The notes beneath the pieces are model-generated. The model ran no database searches, was not told the origin of the DNA, and saw only the letters and a list, made by a program, of their open reading frames with translations. From the NCBI GenBank assembly GCA_001556995.1, contig LSKF01000151.1, forward strand, positions 1-59,952: a stretch of DNA of 59,952 nt, written 5' to 3'. Numbering within the stretch: the stretch's first letter is position 1; every line of letters starts with the position of its first letter. The stretch comes from Erythrobacteraceae bacterium CCH12-C2 (lineage in GTDB: Bacteria; Pseudomonadota; Alphaproteobacteria; Sphingomonadales; Sphingomonadaceae). Of the stretch, positions 45,452 through 52,755 are shown piece after piece. A program made the translations under genes and the position numbers.

Positions 45452-46426
45452 ATGAAGACCGCGATCACCGAAATGTTCGGCATTCAGCACCCCATCATTC
45501 AGGGGGGGATGCACTATGTTGGGTTTGCTGAAATGGCGGCGGCGGTCTCGAATGCCGGGGGCCTCGGGATCATCACCGGGCTGACGCAGGGCACGCCCGA
45601 AAAGCTCGCGAACGAGATCGCCCGCTGCAAGGACATGACCGACAAACCCTTCGGCGTGAACCTCACGATCCTCCCCACCCTGACCCCGCCCGATTATCCG
45701 GGGCTGGTGAAGGCGGTGATCGACGGCGGGGTGAAGGTGGTCGAGACCGCCGGGCGCAACCCAGTCGATCTGCTCCCGCCGCTAAAGAATGCGGGGATCA
45801 AGGTAATCCACAAGTGCACCTCGGTGCGGCACTCTCTGAAGGCGCAGGACATCGGCTGCGATGCGGTGAGCGTCGACGGGTTTGAATGCGGCGGCCACCC
45901 GGGCGAGGATGACGTGCCCAACTTCATCCTGCTGCCGCGCGCGGCAGACGAGCTGGATATCCCCTTCGTCTCCAGCGGCGGCATGGCCGACGGGCGCAGC
46001 CTTGTTGCCAGCCTCGCAATGGGCGCGGCCGGCATGAACATGGGCACCCGGTTCATCGCCACCAAGGAAGCCCCCGTCCACGAGAACGTGAAGCAGGCGA
46101 TCCTCGCCGCGAGCGAACTCGACACCCGCCTCGTGATGCGCCCGCTGCGCAACACCGAGCGCGTGCTCAACAATGCCGCCGTCGAACGCCTGATCCAGAA
46201 GGAAAAGGATTTGGGCGATGCCATCACGATCCAGGACATCCTGCCCGAAGTTGCAGGCGTTTACCCCAAGATCATGATGGAAGGCACGATGGACGCAGGC
46301 GCATGGAGCTGCGGCATGGTCGCCGGGCTGATCCACGACATTCCGACCTGTCAGGAGCTGATCGACCGAATCATGCTGCAGGCCGAAGAGATTATCGCGC
46401 GGATGCAGGCGATGGCGCGGGCCTGA
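45452..46426 (+). CDS. Nitronate monooxygenase family flavoprotein (second copy)
   Basis: A 324-residue TIM-barrel flavoprotein, a member of the same family as the purT-operon enzyme. HPIIQGGMHYVGFAEMAAAV opens the barrel, the catalytic motif VDGFECGGHPGED contains His149, and VSSGGMADGRSLVASLAMGA is the phosphate loop. Its end is close to the FabK/NMO group, so the reaction may be either nitronate oxidation or enoyl reduction; the substrate is not known. GGGAG lies 10 bp before the ATG. It stands alone, with a 242-bp leader that shows no further gene. Confidence 0.88.
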   Translation: MKTAITEMFGIQHPIIQGGMHYVGFAEMAAAVSNAGGLGIITGLTQGTPEKLANEIARCKDMTDKPFGVNLTILPTLTPPDYPGLVKAVIDGGVKVVETAGRNPVDLLPPLKNAGIKVIHKCTSVRHSLKAQDIGCDAVSVDGFECGGHPGEDDVPNFILLPRAADELDIPFVSSGGMADGRSLVASLAMGAAGMNMGTRFIATKEAPVHENVKQAILAASELDTRLVMRPLRNTERVLNNAAVERLIQKEKDLGDAITIQDILPEVAGVYPKIMMEGTMDAGAWSCGMVAGLIHDIPTCQELIDRIMLQAEEIIARMQAMARA

Positions 46427-46449
46427 ACCCGCGCCGCGTCGGCGGCCCC

Positions 46450-46929
46450 TTAACCCTCGCCGGGGGCGGACTTCACGCGGGTGTAAGGGACGAAGTCCTC
46501 AAAGAACACCGCCCCGGTGAAGAAGCCATTGAATCGGTCCACCGTGGTCGTGATGTCGAACCGGCACAGTTCTGATCCGCTGAAGCGGTTGACAATAAGG
46601 GCATCGGTATCATCGATCTGCTCTGGTGCCGTGGTGCGTTGCACCCAGATCGTGTTGCCTTGCCCGTAGACATAGGCCGCGCCCTCGATGGTCTCGACCC
46701 GCTGGCGGGGAGTGGTGTGAATACAGCTCACGGGCTTGCCGGCTTCGCGCCCTTCAAGCAGCTTGGCCAGCCGCTTCTCGCCCTTCGTCATGGGCTTGGC
46801 CGCGGCGCCAGCTTCAAGATCGGGCTTGGCCGAGGTGTCGCTCTGCGCCAGAACGCCGCTTGCGCCAACGAGCGCAGCCGCAGCCAGTCCGGCAGTCAGG
46901 AAGCGGGTTTGAGCGTACAGACGAGCCAT
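46450..46929 (-). CDS. Hypothetical exported protein
   Basis: A 159-residue protein. A signal peptide (FLTAGLAAAALVGASGVLAQ, ending about residue 29) is followed by a low-complexity Ala/Lys stretch, then KPVSCIHTTPRQRVETIEGA and FSGSELCRFDITTTVDRF. The two cysteines probably form a disulphide. I recognise the pattern as a common Sphingomonadales hypothetical but know no function. GAAAGAGG precedes the ATG. It is convergent with the NMO gene at 45452. Confidence 0.7.
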   Translation of the reverse strand: MARLYAQTRFLTAGLAAAALVGASGVLAQSDTSAKPDLEAGAAAKPMTKGEKRLAKLLEGREAGKPVSCIHTTPRQRVETIEGAAYVYGQGNTIWVQRTTAPEQIDDTDALIVNRFSGSELCRFDITTTVDRFNGFFTGAVFFEDFVPYTRVKSAPGEG

Positions 46930-46999
46930 CTTGTGCCTCTTTCCTTAGTGAAACGCCAATGCCTTAGCCGCCCGTGCCTTAACCGGGGCTGAGCGACTG

Positions 47000-47260
47000 T
47001 CAGGCCCGCGCAGGGCTTGCCCCGGCAGCAATATCTGGAAGGCTCGCCTGGTCCGCACCGTCGGCCGGCCCGCCGCGCAGCACAAACCGGCGATCACAAT
47101 AGCCGCAATCGACATAGCCATGCTCATCGATCTCAAGGAAGACGCGCGGGTGACCCAGGGCCGCCGGGCGATAGCCTGCGCCGCTGCGAATACCGCTGGC
47201 CCCGTCGCAGCTGACCCGCCGCGTATCGACCAGCAAAACTTCAGGAGGAGGAATGCTCAT
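47000..47260 (-). CDS. Zinc-finger protein of the NDUFS6/zf-CHCC type
   Basis: An 86-residue protein with the CHCC zinc ligands: Cys in RRVSCDGASG, His in LGHPRVFLEID, and CGYCDRRF, in the order C-x18-H-x14-C-x2-C. Most family members have C-x8-H, so there is an insertion of about ten residues here. The domain is homologous to mitochondrial complex I subunit NDUFS6. A short Pro/Ala tail ends the protein. The start ATG 47260 has a poor ribosome site; an in-frame ATG at 47296 is possible. It is divergent from the orphan ABC ATPase. Confidence 0.8.
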   Translation of the reverse strand: MSIPPPEVLLVDTRRVSCDGASGIRSGAGYRPAALGHPRVFLEIDEHGYVDCGYCDRRFVLRGGPADGADQASLPDIAAGASPARA

Positions 47261-47331
47261 AGCCGCGGCGATACTCCGCCTGCGGCCGCAGTTCAATTGC
47301 CATTGCGCGAGGCATTGCCTAGGGCTGGGCC

Positions 47332-48285
47332 ATGTCCACCGCTCCCGCCATTCGCATCGACAATCTGGTCAAACGCTACGCCCCGGCCAAGGGGGCCAAG
47401 GGCACTCTAGCTGAGGGCAAGCTGGCGCTGGGCGGGGTCAGCTTTGACGTGCCGGAGGGATCGATCTTCGGCCTGCTCGGGCCCAATGGCGCGGGCAAAT
47501 CGACGCTGATCAATATTCTGGCCGGGCTGGTCAACAAGACCAGCGGCACCGCCGAGATCTGGGGCTTCGATATTGATCGCCAGCGCCGCAATGCGAGCCG
47601 GGCGATCGGGATCGTGCCGCAGGAGATCGTGTTCGACCCGTTCTTTACCCCGTTCGAGGTACTCGAGAATCAGGCCGGGTTCTACGGCATCCCTGCTCGC
47701 CTGCGCCGAAGCGAGGCGCTGCTTGAGGCGGTGCGGCTGGCGGACAAGCGTAATGCCTATGCCCGCACGCTGTCAGGCGGGATGAAGCGGCGGCTGCTGG
47801 TGGCGAAGGCGATGGTGCATTCCCCGCCGATCCTCGTCCTCGACGAACCCACCGCCGGGGTCGATGTCGACTTGCGCCGCCAGCTGTGGGAGCTGGTGAG
47901 CGAGCTCAACCGCGAAGGCGTGACGGTGGTGCTCACCACCCATTATCTCGAAGAGGCCGAGGAGCTTTGCGACCGGATCGCGATCATCAATCACGGCCAG
48001 CTGATCACCAACAAGCCGACCCGCGAACTGGTCGAGATGGCGCGCGAAAAGATCGTCGCGGTCACCGCCGCCGCCGACCTCGCCGCAGCGCCTGCGCACG
48101 AGGCCTTTGCCCGGGTCGAATGGGACGGGGCGCGCACGGTCGAGGTGACCTATGACAAGGATCGCCTCAATGCCGGACAGGTGCTTGCGATTCTCCAGTC
48201 ACAGGGCCTGACCGTCGAGGATGTGACCACCCGCGAGGCCGATCTGGAAGACGTGTTCGTGCAGCTTACGGCCGGTGCGGACTGA
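47332..48285 (+). CDS. Orphan ABC transporter ATP-binding protein
   Basis: A 317-residue ATPase. Walker A GPNGAGKST is at 50-58, the signature LSGGMKRRLLVAKA at about 147-160 and Walker B VLDEPTAGVD at 169-178, followed by the switch His in LTTHYLEEAEELCDR. The C-terminal 60 residues resemble the regulatory tail of the ABC-2/DrrA-type exporters. Unlike most, it has no permease next to it on either side; the ORF ahead is an unrelated zinc finger and the gene behind is a tiny convergent protein. It must therefore pair with a distant permease. Confidence 0.9.
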   Translation: MSTAPAIRIDNLVKRYAPAKGAKGTLAEGKLALGGVSFDVPEGSIFGLLGPNGAGKSTLINILAGLVNKTSGTAEIWGFDIDRQRRNASRAIGIVPQEIVFDPFFTPFEVLENQAGFYGIPARLRRSEALLEAVRLADKRNAYARTLSGGMKRRLLVAKAMVHSPPILVLDEPTAGVDVDLRRQLWELVSELNREGVTVVLTTHYLEEAEELCDRIAIINHGQLITNKPTRELVEMAREKIVAVTAAADLAAAPAHEAFARVEWDGARTVEVTYDKDRLNAGQVLAILQSQGLTVEDVTTREADLEDVFVQLTAGAD

Positions 48286-48287
48286 CC

Positions 48288-48467
48288 TCAGGCCCCGTTG
48301 GTCTCGGAATCTGTGTGGCGCGACCTCCAGTCGCGCGGAGCTTCCCGGGCGATCGGCTTGCCGCAGTAACGGCAGTCCGCGATGAAGGTGAGCCCATCCC
48401 ACTTGATGTCGCGGCGACGAGGCTCGTGCTGGTTGATGAAACAGCCGAAGGACCAAAGGTAGACCAT
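48288..48467 (-). CDS. Candidate 59-residue protein with a CxxC motif
   Basis: A reading frame on the minus strand gives MVYLWSFGCFINQHEPRRRD, then a short middle section and DCRYCGKPIAREAPRDWRSR, ending at NGA. Cys9 and the CRYC pair could bind a metal; this resembles small zinc-ribbon proteins. It ends 3 bp from the ABC ATPase stop, convergent with it. The ribosome site is weak. The coding-like composition and the absence of another explanation support it, but its size leaves doubt. Confidence 0.5.
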   Translation of the reverse strand: MVYLWSFGCFINQHEPRRRDIKWDGLTFIADCRYCGKPIAREAPRDWRSRHTDSETNGA

Positions 48468-48513
48468 AGCGGGAGGTTGCCTGTTTTACCGGGGTCAACT
48501 GGAGAAACTTCGT

Positions 48514-48594
48514 ATGCCAGCGTCCATGCGTCGTTTGCGCATCAAGGACTCAAGGCGCACAAAGCGGTTGGGCAAAAAGCCGCGCGACCCGTAG
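48514..48594 (+). CDS. Candidate 26-residue basic micro-protein
   Basis: A 27-codon frame encodes MPASMRRLRIKDSRRTKRLG and then KKPRDP. Eleven of 26 residues are Arg or Lys. GGAGA is centred about 9-10 bp before the ATG, a good ribosome site. It is divergent from the 59-residue candidate. Small very basic proteins may bind RNA; function is unknown and coding status is not proven. Confidence 0.3.
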   Translation: MPASMRRLRIKDSRRTKRLGKKPRDP

Positions 48595-48678
48595 CCCCCC
48601 TTAGTTCACAAAGGCGTAAATCAGGCGACACTGTGCATCCTGCTTGCCCATTTTCAGGTTCCGCGCCATGGCGCGATC

Positions 48679-50295
48679 ATGGCGATGGATGTGGCATTGC
48701 AATCACCCCGCGAAGCGTTGGCGCATGACGTCGTGGTGATCGGCTCAGGCGCGGCCGGATTGACGGCGGCGCTTGCGCTGGCCGAGACGCGGCGGGTGCT
48801 GGTGCTGGCCAAGGGTTCGCTGACCGGCGGATCGACCGCTTGGGCGCAGGGCGGCATCGCCGCTGTGCTCGATGCTGGGGACACATTCGAAGATCACATC
48901 CGCGACACCATGGTGGCGGGCGCGGGTCTCAATGATCTGGCGACGGTCGAGTTCGTGATCGAGCGCGCGCCGCGTTCGATTGACCGCTTGTGCGAATTGG
49001 GCGTGCCCTTCAACCGCGAGGAGCACGCGCTCCACCTCACCCGCGAAGGCGGGCATTCGCACCGCCGGATCGTCCATGTCGATGACGCGACCGGCTGGGC
49101 GGTGCAATCGGCGCTGCTGGCGGCGGCTGAGGCCAATCCCAACATCACCTTGCTGCCGGGGCGCACCTGCATCGACTTCATCACCGACCGCCACCGCGAG
49201 CACTTCTCCGCAGCGGGCCGCGTGTGGGGGGTCTATGCGCTCGACGAGACGACCGGGCGAGTGGAGCGCCATGTCGCCCGCGCCACGATCCTCGCGACGG
49301 GCGGCGCCGGGCGGGTCTACCAATTCTCCACCGCCCCGCGCGGCGCGACCGGCGATGGGATCGCGATGGCATGGCGCGCGGGCGCGCGGGTCTCCAACAT
49401 GGAGATGATGCAGTTCCACCCGACCTGCCTCTACCACCTCGACGTCAAGAATTTCCTTATCACCGAGGCGGTTAGGGGCGAGGGCGGGAGGCTGATCAAT
49501 CCGCGCACCGGCAAGCGGTTCATGACCTTCTATGACCCTGAACGGATGGAGCTCGCCCCGCGCGATGTGGTCGCCCGCGCGATCGACGCCGAGATCAAGC
49601 GCTTCGGGCTCGATTACGTGCATCTCGACATCAGCCATGAGGACCCGGAGTTCGTGCGCGGGCATTTCCCCACGATCTACGACAAGCTGATGGGCCTCGG
49701 CATCGACATGACCACCGGCCCGATCCCGGTCGTGCCTGCGCAGCACTATACCTGCGGCGGCGTGGTGGTGGGGCTGGACGCCCGCACCGACATTCCGGGC
49801 CTGTGGGCGGCGGGCGAATGCACCGAAAGCGGGCTCCACGGCGCGAACCGGCTGGCGTCGAACAGCCTGCTTGAATGCTTTGTCTTCGGCGAGGCGGCGG
49901 CGCAGGATATCCTCGCCCGCTGGGACAGCCTCGAAGCGCCCCCCGCGATCCTGCCGTGGGACGAAAGCCGCGTGACCGATTCCGACGAGGAAGTCGTCAT
50001 CAAGCAGAACTGGACCGAAATCCGCCGCTTCATGTGGAACTATGTCGGCATCGTGCGCACCACCAAGCGGCTGGAACGCGCCGCGAGCCGGATCGAATTG
50101 CTGAAGCGCGAAATCGAGGATTATTACGGCGCGTTCCGGGTGACGACCGACCTGATCGAATTGCGCAACCTGCTGCAATCGGCGGAACTGATCGTGCAGT
50201 CAGCCCTGCGGCGAAAGGAGAGCCGGGGCTTGCACTATACGCTGGATTATCCCGAGCTGGCGGAGGAGGCCAAGGATACGGTGTTGGTGCCGTGA
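48679..50295 (+). CDS. nadB: L-aspartate oxidase
   Basis: A 538-residue FAD enzyme making iminoaspartate for NAD synthesis. FAD-binding VVIGSGAAGLTAALALAE (19-36), GSTAWAQGGIAAVLDAGD (51-68), HRRIVHVDDATGWAVQ and the C-terminal helical domain with the succinate-dehydrogenase-like KQNWTEIRRFMWN region all match. nadA and nadC, which usually accompany it, are not adjacent in the window. GTGA at 50292-50295 overlaps the start of the GFA-type gene. Confidence 0.94.
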   Translation: MAMDVALQSPREALAHDVVVIGSGAAGLTAALALAETRRVLVLAKGSLTGGSTAWAQGGIAAVLDAGDTFEDHIRDTMVAGAGLNDLATVEFVIERAPRSIDRLCELGVPFNREEHALHLTREGGHSHRRIVHVDDATGWAVQSALLAAAEANPNITLLPGRTCIDFITDRHREHFSAAGRVWGVYALDETTGRVERHVARATILATGGAGRVYQFSTAPRGATGDGIAMAWRAGARVSNMEMMQFHPTCLYHLDVKNFLITEAVRGEGGRLINPRTGKRFMTFYDPERMELAPRDVVARAIDAEIKRFGLDYVHLDISHEDPEFVRGHFPTIYDKLMGLGIDMTTGPIPVVPAQHYTCGGVVVGLDARTDIPGLWAAGECTESGLHGANRLASNSLLECFVFGEAAAQDILARWDSLEAPPAILPWDESRVTDSDEEVVIKQNWTEIRRFMWNYVGIVRTTKRLERAASRIELLKREIEDYYGAFRVTTDLIELRNLLQSAELIVQSALRRKESRGLHYTLDYPELAEEAKDTVLVP

Positions 50296-50741
50296 GTGGC
50301 CCCGCTGGACCTGTCGTGCGATGTTTATGCGGCGGGGTCGAGGTTCGCCTGTCGAGTCTGCCCGAAACCGTTGGCGTCTGCCACTGCGCGATGTGTCGCC
50401 GCTGGACGTCCGGGCCGTGGATGGCGGTTCAGGCTCCTGGTAGCACGATCACTGGCGAGACGCTCGCCATCTACAGTTCCTCTGCCTTTGCCGAGCGTGG
50501 TTTCTGCTCGCGCTGCGGGACGCACATTTTCCATCGACCCAAAGATGGCCCGGAACTCGCGATCTCGGCCGGACTGCTGCCAGAAGGCCAGCTCGCGATC
50601 ACCCGTGAGATATTCCATGACGCCAAGCCGTCTTGGTATCGGTTCGAAGCTCAATCGCAAAAGCGCAGCGCGCTGAGCATGGCACTGGAATGGGGGCCGA
50701 AACTGGCTTGGCGTCGGCTGGCGAAATTTTGGCAGCGATGA
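50292..50741 (+). CDS. GFA (glutathione-dependent formaldehyde-activating) family zinc protein
   Basis: A 149-residue protein with the complete GFA cysteine set: CxC (Cys11, Cys13), CHCAMC (Cys30, 32, 35) and CSRCG (Cys72, 75), binding structural and catalytic zinc. Some family members add glutathione to formaldehyde (Gfa), others are merely Gfa-like; the exact activity is unknown. The start is a GTG overlapping the nadB stop, so translation is coupled, an unusual partner. It is well supported by its conserved cysteines. FGH/adhC partners are absent from the window. Confidence 0.82.
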   Translation: MSGPAGPVVRCLCGGVEVRLSSLPETVGVCHCAMCRRWTSGPWMAVQAPGSTITGETLAIYSSSAFAERGFCSRCGTHIFHRPKDGPELAISAGLLPEGQLAITREIFHDAKPSWYRFEAQSQKRSALSMALEWGPKLAWRRLAKFWQR

Positions 50742-50792
50742 CATGAGGTGCGTCCACGAGGCGTTCAGAAAGCCATGGGTAGGGCGCACCTT

Positions 50793-51731
50793 ATGAACAC
50801 CACAAAATCCAAACTGGCCGCGAGCGTTCTCGCCGTGCTGACTCTCGCCGCCCCCCTTGCCGCCCAAGACCCCGCCCCATCTGAAAATTCCATCGTCGTC
50901 TCCGCCCAGCGTTCGGGCGCGCCGATGTGGATTATTGATACGCCCACCGGCACCATCATCCTCGTCGGCGAGATCCGGGCGATCCCCAAGACCACTCCGT
51001 GGCAGCCCGACCGGCTGAGCGATGCGACCGCTGCGGCTGACCGGGTGATCCTTGGCGCGCGGCCCAAGGTTTCGCCCGGCGATGTCTTCCGCCTGATCTT
51101 CGCCGGCGGAAAGTTCACCAAGCTGCCGGACAAGACCGTGGCGAGCGATTATCTTGCCGCCGAGCAATGGGCCCGCTTGCAAGCGCTCGGCACGGCGCAT
51201 GAGGAGGACTATTCGCGCTCCAGCTTCCTCCTCACGTCGTTCCAACTGCTGTCAAAGGAGCTGCGCTTCAACCGCGATACGGGCGACGACACGACCGATG
51301 TGGTCAGGAAAGCCGCTGACAAGGCCAATGTGCCCACCACCCGCGCCGCGACCCTCAGGGGTGAAGACCTGCTCGACAATCTCGCTGAAGCCCCGCCGGA
51401 AACCCACATTCCCTGCCTCACCGCGGCGATGGAAGCGCTGGAAGCCGGGCCGGATATCGTCGAGAAGCGCGGGGCCGACTGGCGGCGCTATGATATTCCG
51501 GCAGTGATGGCCAATCCGCTCGAAAAGGCGCTGGGCAAGTGCTGGCCCTGGGCGGATGAGCAGGTGGGGGGCGAATTGCGCACGATCTGGGTGACCAGCA
51601 TTGCCGAAGCCGCCACCGCCAAGGGCACCACGCTCGCGGTTGTTCCCTTAAGGGTGTTGGCGGAACGCGGCGGGGTGCTTGACCAATTGGACGCGCGCGG
51701 CTTCGATATCGCCGGACCCGAATGGAAGTGA
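50793..51731 (+). CDS. TraB/GumN-family exported protein, degenerate motif
   Basis: A 312-residue protein with a signal peptide (ASVLAVLTLAAPLAAQ, about 9-25) and the TraB/GumN fold: a start segment LVGEIRAIPK, then a long alpha-helical part and the closing RVLAERGGVLDQLDARGFDI. The family's hallmark GTxH near its start is here GEIR (59-62), so the histidine expected to bind metal is missing, which suggests loss of catalytic activity or a different role. ATG 50793 begins the signal peptide; upstream starts are not supported. It follows the GFA gene with 51 bp of space. Confidence 0.75.
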   Translation: MNTTKSKLAASVLAVLTLAAPLAAQDPAPSENSIVVSAQRSGAPMWIIDTPTGTIILVGEIRAIPKTTPWQPDRLSDATAAADRVILGARPKVSPGDVFRLIFAGGKFTKLPDKTVASDYLAAEQWARLQALGTAHEEDYSRSSFLLTSFQLLSKELRFNRDTGDDTTDVVRKAADKANVPTTRAATLRGEDLLDNLAEAPPETHIPCLTAAMEALEAGPDIVEKRGADWRRYDIPAVMANPLEKALGKCWPWADEQVGGELRTIWVTSIAEAATAKGTTLAVVPLRVLAERGGVLDQLDARGFDIAGPEWK

Positions 51732-51765
51732 CCATGCGGGCCGTCTGAGAGGACCGCACTGCCCC

Positions 51766-52653
51766 ATGCCCACCATCACCACCCCCACCACCGGCATCGA
51801 CATCTTCTACGAGGATCACGGCGACCCCGCGCATGAGGTGATCCTGCTGGTGATGGGTCTCGGCGCGCAGATGACGCTGTGGCCCGATGAACTGGTCGAG
51901 GCGCTGGTGGGCGAGGGCTTCCGCGTGATCCGCTACGACAACCGCGACATTGGCCTGAGCCAGAAAATGGACGGCGCGCGCGCCCCGAGCTTGCCCATGC
52001 AGGTGCTGCGCAAGAAGATCGGCTTTCCGGCGCGGGTGCCCTATACCCTTGCCGACATGGCGCTGGACGGGATCGGGGTGCTTGATGCGCTTGAGATCGG
52101 GGCGGCGCATGTGGTTGGCGCATCGATGGGCGGGATGATCGCGCAGCTGATGGCGGTGCATCACCCTGACCGGCTGCTGAGCCTCACCTCGATCATGTCG
52201 ACCACCGGCAATTCCAAGCTTCCGCCAGCGGAAAAGAATGCGATGAACGCCCTGATCGCGCCGCTCAAGGGCATGGATGAAGAAACGCTGGTCGAACACG
52301 GCCTCAATATCGCGCGCAATATCGGCAGCCCAGGCTTCCCCTTCGATCCCGAACAGCAGCGCGCCAAAGTGCTGCGCAATGTCCGCCGTTCTGTCTATCC
52401 GGCAGGGCCGCCGCGCCAATTGGCCGCGATCATCGACGATGGCGACCGCCGCGCGCGGTTGGCGCGGGTACGGGTGCCGACATTGGTGCTGCACGGGGAG
52501 GACGACCCGCTGATCAAGCTCCCCGCCGCCGAAGACACCGCCCGCGCTATTCCCGGTGCGCGGCTGGTGACGATCCCCGGCTGGGGCCACGATATCCCGA
52601 TCCCGCTGGTGCCGCGCGTGGCAAGCGAGATCGTGAGCCACGCGCGGGGCTGA
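51766..52653 (+). CDS. Alpha/beta hydrolase
   Basis: A 295-residue cytoplasmic serine hydrolase. The nucleophile elbow is GASMGG with Ser120, the acid is Asp246 or Asp247 in LHGEDDPL, and the histidine is His275 in GWGHDIP, a complete triad. EVILLVMGLGAQMTLWPDEL near the start contains the oxyanion-hole region. It belongs to the broad esterase/lipase/haloperoxidase-like group; its substrate is not evident. It stands 34 bp after the TraB gene, so they may share a transcript. The first ATG with good family alignment was chosen as start. Confidence 0.86.
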   Translation: MPTITTPTTGIDIFYEDHGDPAHEVILLVMGLGAQMTLWPDELVEALVGEGFRVIRYDNRDIGLSQKMDGARAPSLPMQVLRKKIGFPARVPYTLADMALDGIGVLDALEIGAAHVVGASMGGMIAQLMAVHHPDRLLSLTSIMSTTGNSKLPPAEKNAMNALIAPLKGMDEETLVEHGLNIARNIGSPGFPFDPEQQRAKVLRNVRRSVYPAGPPRQLAAIIDDGDRRARLARVRVPTLVLHGEDDPLIKLPAAEDTARAIPGARLVTIPGWGHDIPIPLVPRVASEIVSHARG

Positions 52654-52755
52654 TCGGCCCGCGCAGGAAAGCATGATTTTTGAAAACAAACTTGCGCAAG
52701 CCTCGATTATTCGAAAGCTTGGTGCAGGGTAAGCGACATCGAGGGGAGACAGCAA

